Shown: piece by piece, positions 17,272 through 26,380 of the stretch
Layout: the number at the start of each line of letters is the position of its first letter
Numbering within the stretch: position 1 is the stretch's first letter
Assembly (NCBI RefSeq): GCF_000633515.1
Contig: NZ_AYMP01000024.1
Coordinates: forward strand, 124,001 to 188,000
Direction: 5' to 3'
Origin: Morganella morganii H1r
GTDB taxonomy: Bacteria; Pseudomonadota; Gammaproteobacteria; Enterobacterales; Enterobacteriaceae
Length of the DNA stretch: 64,000 nucleotides
Translations under genes and position numbers: made by a program
Notes under the pieces: generated by a model
What the model saw: only the letters and a program-made list of their open reading frames with translations
Told to the model about the DNA's origin: nothing
Databases searched by the model: none

Positions 17272-19688
17272 GCTTTTTCCACCTCAACTAATAGTGTCTG
17301 GTGCGCGTTGCCGCGGGCGAGCGCGGTACTGCGTGACGAGGTGAGCACGTTGGCACATCCGCCCTGATCGATGCCGTTGCTGTCCGGCTGCCACCAGGCA
17401 CCGGCCTGCAATGCCACCACGCCCGGCATAATGCGCTGCGTGATCTTCACCGCGATCATGGTGATCCCGCGGTCGTTATGCACTTTCACTTTTTCGCCGT
17501 CACTGATACCGCGATCAGCCGCATCCGCCGGGTTGATCCACAGCTCCTGGCGCTGCACTTCCTGCAGCCACGGATTGGCAAACTGGGTGGAGTTCGCGCG
17601 GTTGCGCCCTTTCCAGGTGATCAGCTGTAGCGGGTATTTCGCGGTCAGACTGTCTTCCGGCCCTTCTGTTGCCGGAACATAATGAGACAGCGCCGGGATC
17701 TCCGGATTGTGCATGTCATACAGGCGTTTGGAGAAAATCTCGATTTTGCCGGACGGGGTCGGGAACGGGTTGTTTTCCGGATCCTGAATATTCTGCTCAA
17801 ACGCGACGTTCTGCGTATGCGGACGATGAGTTAATAAATGACGACGTTTGACCAGCAGTTCATCAAAGGTTGGAATGTTATCTTGCGGGCGCTTCTGTGC
17901 CGCATCATTGACGAGAAACTCTATCCAGTCGCGATCTGTTTCATGACCTTCGGTGAAAGCATCACGGACACCCAGTTTCTCTGCCACTTCGCACAGCCAG
18001 TCATAGTCGGTACGGCGTTCAAATTCCGGCTCAATGGCTTTTTCAGACAGGATCAGATAATCGCCGTAACTCCAGGTGCCGCCGATATTCCAGCGTTCCA
18101 GAAAACTGGTTTCCGGCAGCAGCAGATCGGCATATTTCGCACTCGGGGTGAGATAGAGGTCACTGCAGACGATAAATTCGACTTTCGATTCATCCGCCAG
18201 CACGCTTGCGGCATGAAGAATATCGGTGTTCTGGTTGGTCATGTAGTTACCCGCCATCGAGAACATCATTTTGATTTCGGTACCGAGTTTGTCTGCATTT
18301 TTCAGTCCGTTCTCCGGCGTGACCAGGGTTTTGTCTTCGCACGCCTGCACCCAATTGGTGATGTTGATTTTGGCTTTGACCGGGTTATCAAACAGCGCCG
18401 GTCCGGCGATGGTTTTACGCAGTTCCGGATTCAGTGCCATGCCGTAACCCGCTGCCCAGCCGCCGCGCACACCGACATTGCCGGTGATGGTTGCCAGCAG
18501 CGTGGCCCCGCGCGCACTGCGCTCACCGCAGATATGGCGCTGCGGCCCCCAGCCCTGCATCAGCACCGCCGGTTTGGTTGTGGCATATTCACGCGCCAGC
18601 TGACGGATAGTGTCCGCCGGGACTTTGGTGATTTTCTCCGCCCATTCCGGGGTTTTGGCCATGCCGTCTTTCCGGCCGGTCAGATACGCCACCAGCGATT
18701 CATTATCCGCCACACCTTCCGGCATCTGATCTTCACGGAAACCCAGAGTGTATTTATCAATAAACGCCTGATCGTGGAGATTTTCTGTCACGATGACATA
18801 CATCATCGCATCCATCATGGCGTTGTCGGTGGTCGGCAGCAGCGGGATCCACTGATCCGCCAGCGAAGAGGCGGTATCGGAATAGCGCGGATCAACGACA
18901 ATAAATTTGGTGCCGTTCTTTTTCATTTTCTGGAAATAGTGGTTACTGTGCCCGAAAATCGTTTCGTTCGGGTTATGTCCCCACAGGATCACCAGCGGCG
19001 TATTTTCCAGGGTATCGAGTGTGCTGCCGCTGGCCGCCGTGCCGTAAGTGTAGGGCGTGGCCGCCATGGTGTTGCCGTTACTGACGGAATGATAGTTTTC
19101 CAGAAAGCCGCCGGTCAGGTTAAACAGGCGGCGCAGCATATTGGCACCGGAAAAAATCCCGCCGGTCACCCCGGTACTCAGACTGACAAACCGTGATGCC
19201 GGGCCGTATTTGTCACTGATGCGCTGCCATTCGGCGGCAATCAGGCTGGTCGCTTCTTCCCAGCTGATGCGTTCAAAACGTCCCTCACCACGCTTACCGA
19301 CCCGTTTCATCGGGTATTTCAGGCGATCCGGATGATAAATAAATTTCCGGTAGCCGCGGCCGCGCACACAGGCCCGCATGATCGGCATCTCTTCATTGAG
19401 TTCCGCATCCGGCCGGGTCGAGATGCGGACAGCTTTTCCGTCTTTGATATGAGCGCGGATATCACATTTCCCGCCGCAGTCAAAGCTGCTGCAGGTCGGT
19501 ACAATGCGTACGCCGTCACCGGTCTGATGAACCGGAATATGTGCCGGATCGGCCGGTACGGATGCAATACTTTCCGATGCCAGAAACGGAACCGCAGATA
19601 ATACAGAACTGACCTGTATAAAGCGGCGGCGGCTTATTTCGCCGGGAGCGCCGGATTTTTCATTATCGTGGCCGGATTGATGACTCAT
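17268..19688 (-). CDS. DmsA-family molybdopterin oxidoreductase (second dms operon)
   Basis: The 806-residue catalytic subunit has a twin-arginine signal (SRRRFIQVSS near residue 20). Its [4Fe-4S] cysteines are spaced C-x4-C-x3-C in TCSSFDCGGKC, with the fourth in ACVRGRG. E. coli DmsA has C-x3-C-x3-C, so this subunit belongs to a somewhat different branch. A serine in GGFLENYHSVS aligns with the molybdenum ligand of DmsA. The C-terminal pterin-binding part ends with ARGNAHQTLLVEVEK. It would reduce an S- or N-oxide or related acceptor in the periplasm; the substrate is unknown. It is first in its operon and divergent from an AraC-family regulator. Confidence 0.87.
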   Translation of the reverse strand: MSHQSGHDNEKSGAPGEISRRRFIQVSSVLSAVPFLASESIASVPADPAHIPVHQTGDGVRIVPTCSSFDCGGKCDIRAHIKDGKAVRISTRPDAELNEEMPIMRACVRGRGYRKFIYHPDRLKYPMKRVGKRGEGRFERISWEEATSLIAAEWQRISDKYGPASRFVSLSTGVTGGIFSGANMLRRLFNLTGGFLENYHSVSNGNTMAATPYTYGTAASGSTLDTLENTPLVILWGHNPNETIFGHSNHYFQKMKKNGTKFIVVDPRYSDTASSLADQWIPLLPTTDNAMMDAMMYVIVTENLHDQAFIDKYTLGFREDQMPEGVADNESLVAYLTGRKDGMAKTPEWAEKITKVPADTIRQLAREYATTKPAVLMQGWGPQRHICGERSARGATLLATITGNVGVRGGWAAGYGMALNPELRKTIAGPALFDNPVKAKINITNWVQACEDKTLVTPENGLKNADKLGTEIKMMFSMAGNYMTNQNTDILHAASVLADESKVEFIVCSDLYLTPSAKYADLLLPETSFLERWNIGGTWSYGDYLILSEKAIEPEFERRTDYDWLCEVAEKLGVRDAFTEGHETDRDWIEFLVNDAAQKRPQDNIPTFDELLVKRRHLLTHRPHTQNVAFEQNIQDPENNPFPTPSGKIEIFSKRLYDMHNPEIPALSHYVPATEGPEDSLTAKYPLQLITWKGRNRANSTQFANPWLQEVQRQELWINPADAADRGISDGEKVKVHNDRGITMIAVKITQRIMPGVVALQAGAWWQPDSNGIDQGGCANVLTSSRSTALARGNAHQTLLVEVEKA

Positions 19689-20076
19689 AATGGATTTACC
19701 CCGGGTGAGAAACAGAGTGCGGTATTTAAAACATCAGGAAATAATAAATATTATTTAATTTTAAATGACCGGAAATAACTTCACGCCACCGGTAATCTCT
19801 TAATAACCGGAAATAATGATAATCTGTATAAACAGAATGGCGGCAGCAAAATAGTAATGGATTAATATATTGCCGCCATGCGCAAATCAGACAACGGCAT
19901 TTGAATTCCAGCCTGTTTCCGGTTACTGTTAACTAAACGTTTTCTATTTGTTACCGTAATAATACAGATGTGGCATCGGCTTCTGTTATTGTCACAAAAA
20001 CCCTGTTTTGCGGTGGCGGGATCTGATATAACACCCGCCGGTTTTTATTTTCAGTCAGATACGGAGCGCGGCACTC
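19689..20076. promoter_or_regulatory. Divergent promoter region between the second dms operon and the AraC-type gene
   Basis: The region is AT-rich. It holds a perfect 9-bp inverted repeat, ATGGCGGCA (19837-19845) and TGCCGCCAT (19871-19879), with a 25-base loop. It also holds a direct repeat ACCGGAAATAA at 19768-19778 and 19806-19816, start-to-start 38 bases. Direct repeats of this kind are common AraC-family operators. I find no good FNR box here, unlike the first dms operon. Confidence 0.45.
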
Positions 20077-20862
20077 ATGAGAAATATTCCGTTAAAAAGC
20101 GTGGATAATATCGCGCGGGATGTCATTGCGCTCGGCACTGATTATCTGCCCGATACCCTGCTGGAATACCACGCCCACCGCCGGGCACAGTTTTTGTATC
20201 CGGCCACCGGGCTGATTGAAGTCAGTACCGCAGACGGCGAGTGGGTGATCCCGCCCTCCTGCGGGGTGTGGATCCCGGAACAGGTCGCTCATGAAACCCG
20301 GATGCTGAATGTCAGTACCCGCAGTCTGTATATCGAACCGGCGGCAAAGCCGCGTCACGCCGTCAGTTGTGAGGTCGTGAGTGTCTCCCCGCTGCTGCGC
20401 CAGCTGCTGCTGGAAGCGGTGGATATCCCGGCGGAATATGATATTCAGGGGCGTGACGGTGTGCTGATGCAGCTGATCCTCTGCGAGCTGGCGCGTATGC
20501 CCCCGCTGCCGTTTTTCGCCCCGATCCCGCGTGATGAGAAACTCGGCCGTCTGTGCCGTGAATTTATGCGCAAACCGGTTATCACCTCACAGCCGGGAGA
20601 GTGGGCGGAACAGCTGCACAAAAGCGAGCGCTCTTTCAGCCGTTTTTTCCGCACCCAGACCGGGATGTCATTTTCAGAATGGCGGCAGCAGGCATGCCTG
20701 CTGAACTCGCTGTCTCATATTCTCTCCGGAAAATCGATTACCGAAGTGGCGTATGAGCTGGGTTACAACAGCGCGGGGGCATTCTCGATTATGTTTAAAA
20801 AACAGATGGGGCAATCCCCTTCCCATTTTAAAAATGACGATTCGGATATCCGCCATTTTTAA
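20077..20862 (+). CDS. AraC-family transcriptional regulator
   Basis: This 261-residue regulator has an N-terminal cupin-like sensing domain (YHAHRRAQFLYPATGLIEV, then WVIPPSCGVWIPEQVAHE) and a C-terminal pair of helix-turn-helix motifs (WAEQLHKSERSFSRFFR and SITEVAYELGYNSAGAFSIMFKK). The layout resembles the NimR/YeaM type. It is transcribed away from the second dms operon and is the natural candidate to control it, in response to a ligand that cannot be named. No hairpin terminator is obvious after the stop. Confidence 0.85.
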   Translation: MRNIPLKSVDNIARDVIALGTDYLPDTLLEYHAHRRAQFLYPATGLIEVSTADGEWVIPPSCGVWIPEQVAHETRMLNVSTRSLYIEPAAKPRHAVSCEVVSVSPLLRQLLLEAVDIPAEYDIQGRDGVLMQLILCELARMPPLPFFAPIPRDEKLGRLCREFMRKPVITSQPGEWAEQLHKSERSFSRFFRTQTGMSFSEWRQQACLLNSLSHILSGKSITEVAYELGYNSAGAFSIMFKKQMGQSPSHFKNDDSDIRHF

Positions 20863-20952
20863 CGTGTTTTTTTAACAAATATAATTTGTGTATGATAGCC
20901 GGAATATATTTGATTTATTTTCTTGTTTTCTTTTTTTGCGTATTTTGTTTAA

Positions 20953-20966
20953 TTGATCTGAATCAA
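20953..20966 (+). promoter_or_regulatory. Perfect FNR box upstream of fdnG
   Basis: TTGATCTGAATCAA matches the FNR consensus TTGAT-N4-ATCAA at all ten defined positions. It lies about 170 bases before the fdnG start, which fits the anaerobic induction known for E. coli fdnGHI. Two overlapping TACTACT heptamers of NarL type follow at 20981-20990, but heptamers this short can occur by chance. Confidence 0.75.
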
Positions 20967-21136
20967 ATTTAAATTTACCTTACTACTACTTTGTGATTAT
21001 TTACAAAACACGAAAACCCCCAATTAATAATTATTAAACATCAAAGTTCACTTTCATTGATTTCAGGCAATATAAATTCAACCTTTGCTGATATTCTCCT
21101 CACGATTTTTTACAAATAAATAAAAAAGAGGATGCG

Positions 21137-24100
21137 ATGAATTTCAGCCGCAGACAGTTCTTTAAGGTTTGTGCCGGCGGTCTCGCCGGAACAACTGCCG
21201 CTGCGTTAGGCTTTATGCCGTCAGTAGCAATGTCCAACGTCCGGGAATACAAATTACTCCGTTCAAAAGAGACCCGTAACACCTGTACCTACTGCTCCGT
21301 CGGATGCGGATTACTGATTTACAGCATGGGCGATGGTGCCATGAATGCCAAATCAGCGATTTTCCACGTCGAAGGTGACCCGGATCATCCGGTCAACCGC
21401 GGGGCGTTATGCCCGAAAGGTGCCGGTCTGCTCGATTATATTCACAGTGAAAGCCGTCTGCGTTATCCGCAGTACCGCGCGCCGGGCTCCGATAAATGGC
21501 AGCGCATCAGCTGGGATGACGCGTTTGAGCGTATCGCCCGTCTGATGAAAGCCGACCGTGATGCCAACTTCATTGAGAAAAACAGCGAAGGTACAACGGT
21601 AAACCGCTGGCTGACCACCGGGATGCTCTGCGCCTCTGCCGCCAGCAACGAAACCGGGATGCTGACCCAGAAATTTACCCGTTCCCTCGGGATGCTGGCA
21701 GTCGATAACCAGGCGCGTGTCTGACACGGACCAACGGTAGCAAGTCTTGCTCCGACATTTGGTCGCGGTGCCATGACCAACCACTGGGTTGATATCAAAA
21801 ATGCCAACGTCGTTGTGGTGATGGGCGGGAATGCTGCGGAAGCACATCCTGTCGGATTCCGCTGGGCGATGGAAGCGAAGAACAACAATGATGCCACACT
21901 GATCGTTATCGATCCGCGCTTTACGCGGACCGCATCTGTGGCCGATCACTACATCCCGATCCGCTCCGGAACCGATATTACGTTCCTTTCCGGCGTGATC
22001 CTGTACCTGATGGAAAACGGGAAATTCCACGACGAGTATGTGCGCCATTACACCAATGCGCCGTTACTGGTCCGTGAGGATTATGCTTTCAGCGACGGTT
22101 TATTCAGCGGCTATAACGCTGAAAAACGCCGTTACGACAAAACCACCTGGAACTACCAGTTCGGTGAAGACGGCTATGCGCTGCGTGACGACACCCTGCA
22201 ACATCCGCAGTGTGTATGGAATCTGCTGAAAACGCATGTCAGCCGTTATACCCCGGATATGGTGGAAAAAATTTGCGGTACGTCGCAGGCGGATTTCCTC
22301 AAAGTCTGTGAGATTCTGGCCTCCACCAGCCCTGCCAACCGTGCGGCAACCTTCCTGTATGCCCTCGGCTGGACACAGCATACCGTCGGCGCGCAGAACA
22401 TCCGTACCATGGCAATGATCCAGCTGCTGCTCGGCAACATGGGTGTGGCAGGCGGCGGCGTGAACGCCCTGCGCGGTCACTCCAATATTCAGGGTCTGAC
22501 AGACCTCGGTCTGCTCTCCACCAGCCTGCCGGGTTATCTGACCCTGCCGTCTGAGAAACAGACCGATATCGACAGCTATCTGAAAGCCAATACGCCGAAA
22601 GCCACGCTGCCGGGCCAGGTCAACTACTGGAGCAACTATCCGAAGTTCTTCGTCAGCCTGATGAAATCCTTCTACGGCGATGAAGCAACCAAAGAGAACC
22701 AGTGGGGCTATGACTGGCTGCCGAAATGGGATCAGGCTTATGACGTGCTGAAGTATTTCGACATGATGAACAAAGGCGAAATCAACGGCTATATCTGTCA
22801 GGGCTTTAACCCGGTCGCGTCCTTCCCGGACAAAAACAAAGTGGTCAGTTGCCTGAGCAAACTGAAATATCTGATAACCGTCGACCCGCTGAGTACCGAA
22901 ACCGCGGGTTTCTGGCAGAACCACGGCGATATGAATGATGTCGATACCGCATCCATTCAGACCGAAGTGTTCCGTCTGCCGTCCACCTGTTTCGCGGAAG
23001 AAGACGGCTCGATTGCCAACTCCGGCCGCTGGTTACAGTGGCACTGGAAAGCGGCGGATGCCCCGGGGGAAGCCCGTACCGATGGCCAGATCCTTGCCGG
23101 TATTCTGTGGAAAATGCGCGAGCTGTATCAGCAGGAAGGCGGTCAGGGTGTTGATCAGCTGATGAAGATGTCCTGGGATTATGTGCAGCCGTTCAATCCG
23201 GAATCCGACGAAGTCGCCAAAGAGAACAACGGCGTGGCCCTTGACGATCTGTATGATGCCAACGGCAATTTACAGGCGAAAAAAGGCGAACTGCTCAGCT
23301 CCTTTGCGCTGCTGCGTGATGACGGTTCAACCGCATCCTCCTGCTGGATCTACACCGGCTGCTGGACGGAACAGGGCAACCAGATGGCGAAACGGGATAA
23401 CAGTGACCCGTCCGGCATCGGTAACACCCTCGGCTGGGCCTGGGCATGGCCGCTGAACCGCCGTGTGATCTATAACCGCGCTTCTGCTGATCCGCAGGGT
23501 AAACCGTGGGATAAGAACCGCATTCTTATCGAATGGAACGGCAAAAAATGGGTCGGTAACGATATCCCGGACTTTAATGCCTCTGCGCCGGAAGCGGGTG
23601 CCGGGCCGTTTATCATGCAGCCGGAGGGCTTAGGCCGTCTGTTTGCCATCGATAAAATGGCGGAAGGGCCGTTCCCGGAACACTACGAGCCGTTTGAAAC
23701 ACCGATTGGTACTAACCCGCTGCATCCGGAAGTCGTTTCCAACCCGGCCGCCCGTATCTTTGAGGATGATAAAAAACGTCTCGGAAATCATACGGAGTTC
23801 CCGTACGTCGGCACAACCTATCGCCTGACCGAACACTTCCATACCTGGACCAAACATGCGCGGCTCAATGCTATCGCACAGCCGGAACAGTTTGTGGAAA
23901 TCAGTGAAACTCTGGGCGCAGCCAAAGGGATCCGCAGCGGCGATAAAGTGAGAGTCAGCAGTAAACGCGGCTTTATCCGCGCGGTGGCGGTGGTCACACC
24001 GCGCCTTCAGACACTGGTGGTGGACGGTAAGCCGGTCGAAACGGTCGGGCTCCCGATCCACTGGGGTTTTGAAGGTGCCGCCCAAAAAGGCTTTATCACC

Positions 24101-24184
24101 AACACACTGACGCCGGGAGTCGGTGACGCCAACTCGCAAACGCCTGAGTTTAAAGCGTTCTTAGTCAACATCGAGAAGGCGTAA
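21137..24184 (+). CDS. fdnG: Formate dehydrogenase-N alpha subunit, selenocysteine-containing
   Basis: One gene of 1015 residues is read through an in-frame TGA at 21722-21724 that encodes selenocysteine 196, in the context NQARV-U-HGPTVASLAPT. The enzyme oxidises formate in the periplasm. A twin-arginine signal SRRQFFK starts at residue 4, and the [4Fe-4S] motif CTYCSVGCG lies near residue 50. The sequence follows E. coli FdnG (also 1015 residues) closely to the end SQTPEFKAFLVNIEKA. The respiratory FdoG paralogue is the alternative; the FNR box and the identical length favour FdnG. It is not a frameshift: both flanks are conserved and in frame. Confidence 0.96.
21730..21763 (+). promoter_or_regulatory. 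SECIS hairpin directing selenocysteine insertion in fdnG
   Basis: Just after the UGA, ACCAA (21730-21734) pairs with TTGGT (21759-21763). An upper stem GGTAGCA/TGCTCC encloses the loop AGTCT at 21743-21747. The bulged U in the upper stem and the GU in the loop match the bacterial SelB-binding element of fdhF and fdnG. Confidence 0.85.
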
Positions 24185-24193
24185 GGAGGAATT

Positions 24194-25084
24194 ATGTCCA
24201 TGCAATCTCAAGACATTATCAAACGTTCTGCGACCAACAGCATAACGCCGCCTCCTCAGGCCCGTGACGACAAGTTTGAAGTCGCCAAGCTGATCGATGT
24301 GTCCACCTGTATCGGCTGTAAAGCCTGTCAGGTGGCCTGTTCCGAATGGAATGACATCCGGGATGAGGTCGGGTTCTGTACCGGGGTTTATGATAACCCG
24401 ACCGACCTCAGTGCTAAATCCTGGACTGTCATGCGGTTCAGCGAGACCAAAGAGAACGGCAAACTGGAGTGGCTGATCCGCAAGGACGGCTGCATGCACT
24501 GTTCGGACCCTGGCTGTCTGAAAGCCTGTCCGTCTGCCGGTGCGATTATTCAGTACGCCAACGGGATCGTTGATTTTCAGTCAGAACACTGCATCGGCTG
24601 CGGCTACTGCATTGCGGGTTGCCCGTTCAATATTCCGCGTCTGAATCCGAAAGATAACCGGGTGTACAAATGCACACTCTGTGTTGACCGGGTCAGCGTG
24701 GGCCAGGAGCCTGCCTGTGTGAAAACCTGTCCGACCGGTGCCATCCATTTCGGCACCAAAAAAGACATGCTGGAAGTGGCGGACGAGCGCGTACAGAAGC
24801 TGAAAAAACGCGGCTTTGCCAATGCCGGGGTCTACAACCCGGACGGTGTCGGCGGCACACACGTGATGTACGTGCTGCAACATGCGGATAACCCTGAACT
24901 TTATCACGGGCTGCCGAAAGATCCGCAGATTGATACACCGATTGATCTCTGGAAAGGGGTACTGAAACCGCTGTCGGCTATCGGGTTTATCGCCACCTTT
25001 GCCGGACTGGTATTCCACTATGTGGGGATCGGCCCGAACAAAGAGACGGACGATGAGGAAGAGGAGGAAACTCACCATGAGTAA
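24194..25084 (+). CDS. fdnH: Formate dehydrogenase-N beta (iron-sulfur) subunit
   Basis: The 296-residue subunit has four ferredoxin-type cysteine groups ([42 protein letters not shown], and [12 protein letters not shown] with CVKTCP). A single C-terminal transmembrane helix follows ([19 protein letters not shown]) that anchors it on the periplasmic side. It carries electrons from the formate site to the cytochrome b subunit. It begins 9 bases after fdnG behind a GGAGG site and overlaps fdnI by 8 bases. Confidence 0.95.
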   Translation: MSMQSQDIIKRSATNSITPPPQARDDKFEVAKLIDVSTCIGCKACQVACSEWNDIRDEVGFCTGVYDNPTDLSAKSWTVMRFSETKENGKLEWLIRKDGCMHCSDPGCLKACPSAGAIIQYANGIVDFQSEHCIGCGYCIAGCPFNIPRLNPKDNRVYKCTLCVDRVSVGQEPACVKTCPTGAIHFGTKKDMLEVADERVQKLKKRGFANAGVYNPDGVGGTHVMYVLQHADNPELYHGLPKDPQIDTPIDLWKGVLKPLSAIGFIATFAGLVFHYVGIGPNKETDDEEEEETHHE

Positions 25085-25733
25085 GAAAAGCAAAATGATC
25101 GTCCGCACGAAATTTATTGATCGTGCCTGTCACTGGACAGTGGTGATCTGCTTTTTCCTGGTCTCCTTATCCGGTATTGCGCTGTTCTTCCCGACACTGC
25201 AATGGCTGACGGAAACCTTCGGGACACCGGCAATGGGGCGTATTCTGCACCCGTTCTTTGGTGTGCTGATTTTCGTCGTGCTGATGTTTATGTTTTTCCG
25301 CTTCATTAAGCACAACATCCCGGACAGAGAAGATCTGCCGTGGATTAAAAATATTATCGAAGTACTGAAAGGCAACGAGCATCATGTGGCGCGTGTCGGT
25401 AAATACAACGCCGGACAAAAAATGATGTTCTGGAGCATTATGAGCATGATCTTTGTGCTGCTTGCCACCGGGATCATCATCTGGCGTCCGTACTTTGCGC
25501 ACTACTTCCCGATGTGGATGATCCGCTGGAGTCTGCTGATCCACGCGGCCGCAGCTATTGTCCTGATCCACGCCATCCTGATCCATATGTATATGGCCTT
25601 CTGGGTGAAAGGATCGATCAAAGGCATGGTGGAAGGTAAAGTCAGCCGCCGCTGGGCGAAGAAACATCACCCGCGCTGGTATGAAGAAGTGGAAGCCGAA
25701 GAAGCTGCTGAGGAAGCGAAGCAGAAGAAGTAA
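25077..25733 (+). CDS. fdnI: Formate dehydrogenase-N gamma subunit, cytochrome b556
   Basis: The 218-residue diheme cytochrome b has four membrane helices and reduces menaquinone on the cytoplasmic side. Haem-ligand histidines fall in [18 protein letters not shown] and [21 protein letters not shown]. An open frame extends upstream to 24999. I chose 25077 because the N-terminus [20 protein letters not shown] matches FdnI and GAGGAGG lies just before it. The C-terminus is a charged cytoplasmic tail rich in Glu and Lys. A strong terminator follows. Confidence 0.95.
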   Translation: MSKKSKMIVRTKFIDRACHWTVVICFFLVSLSGIALFFPTLQWLTETFGTPAMGRILHPFFGVLIFVVLMFMFFRFIKHNIPDREDLPWIKNIIEVLKGNEHHVARVGKYNAGQKMMFWSIMSMIFVLLATGIIIWRPYFAHYFPMWMIRWSLLIHAAAAIVLIHAILIHMYMAFWVKGSIKGMVEGKVSRRWAKKHHPRWYEEVEAEEAAEEAKQKK

Positions 25734-25755
25734 TCGTCACCGGCTTATCACTGTG

Positions 25756-25805
25756 AACTGCGCCGCAAACGTTCAATACAACGAATGCGGCGCAGTTTTT
25801 TTATG
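25756..25805 (+). terminator. Intrinsic terminator of fdnGHI
   Basis: AACTGCGCCGCA (25756-25767) and TGCGGCGCAGTT (25786-25797) form a perfect 12-bp stem followed by a T-run on the plus strand. Confidence 0.92.
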
Positions 25806-25862
25806 GTTTGATTTCCATCTGCAATAAGGCATACCGCACAGTAAAACGGATAAATCAGCAGA

Positions 25863-26091
25863 ATGAATAAGTATCATGTATCAAACAGTGAAGGGGAATT
25901 TGCTGCCGGTTCAGATGATGACGTTTTGGAAAACAAGCTTCAGTTGTCTGAAACCAATGATATTAATGATGCCGAATTAGTGCTGCTGGAAACAACATCC
26001 GGCACATTATATTGCTGCTATCCACGCAGCATTAAATCTGATTTATGAACCAATGAAATATTGGGTTAATCAGTCACTCAGAAAAAACTAA
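25863..26091 (+). pseudogene. Remnant of a fic (cell filamentation, Fic-domain) gene
   Basis: The first frame begins MNKYHVSNSEGE and continues VLENKLQLSETND and DAELVLLE, which resembles the N-terminus of Fic-family proteins (typically MDKY...LKNKLGI...LEEAE). It stops at 26048. In a second frame, from about 26008, the text HYIAAIHAALNLIYEPMKYW runs to a stop at 26089-26091. This resembles the Fic C-terminal segment (YIAAIHAGL...NYEPM). The central catalytic HPFxxGNGR region is absent. The simplest reading is a gene with a large internal deletion plus a frameshift. The first frame alone would make a 61-residue peptide of no evident function. Confidence 0.6.
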
Positions 26092-26258
26092 ACAGCCAGT
26101 CTGAGGTGAGCATATTTTTCACGTTTTTCTTTCAGAGCCTCAGCCAGTTTCTGTGGCTCCTGTCCGGTTTCAACCGCTGTAGATGTTACAACAGCCCGGA
26201 TTAACTGTTCACTATCAGGCATTATCAGCGTCTGTTGCGTTTTCTTACTATTTTTCAT
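26088..26258 (-). CDS. Small protein of unknown function, convergent with the fic remnant
   Basis: This 56-residue frame starts at 26258 with a GGAGG site 4 bases upstream. An alternative ATG at 26282 adds eight residues. The product (MKNSKKTQQT, then a charged helical part EPQKLAEALKEKREKYAHL) is hydrophilic, with no signal peptide or membrane helix. It converges on the fic remnant and overlaps its last three bases. It could be a leftover antitoxin-like partner, but opposite orientation is unusual for Fic modules. I do not recognise a family. Confidence 0.45.
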   Translation of the reverse strand: MKNSKKTQQTLIMPDSEQLIRAVVTSTAVETGQEPQKLAEALKEKREKYAHLRLAV

Positions 26259-26326
26259 TTTTCCTCCGGACCTATATCGCATACTTGCTCATAATGCCAT
26301 TACACCTAATCCACAATGGTCACTAA

Positions 26327-26356
26327 AAAAACAAAACCCGCCTTGCGGCGGGTTTT
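26327..26356 (-). terminator. Intrinsic terminator of mrcB
   Basis: On the minus strand AAACCCGCC and GGCGGGTTT pair across a 4-base loop, followed by TTG and seven T residues. It lies 25 bases beyond the mrcB stop. Confidence 0.88.
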
Positions 26357-26380
26357 CAGTGCTTCTTACAGAACAGGGGA

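Noticed and set aside
17838-19196. Long (452-codon) plus-strand frame
   Set aside because: It is antisense to the second dmsA gene, which has clear motifs. The frame is Phe-, His- and Arg-rich as expected of a shadow frame.
20981-20990. NarL heptamers (TACTACT) upstream of fdnG as a firm regulatory site
   Set aside because: The match is to a short degenerate motif inside a TAC repeat; the position relative to the FNR box does not follow the E. coli arrangement, so I mention it only as possible.
21722-21724. Stop codon breaking fdnG into two genes
   Set aside because: The TGA is at the conserved selenocysteine position, both flanks align with FdnG, and a SECIS hairpin follows, so it is one gene.
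26088-26258. Antitoxin annotation for the small ORF facing the fic remnant
   Set aside because: The sequence does not resemble known Fic antitoxins (YhfG, VbhA), and the orientation is opposite, so I leave it as unknown.
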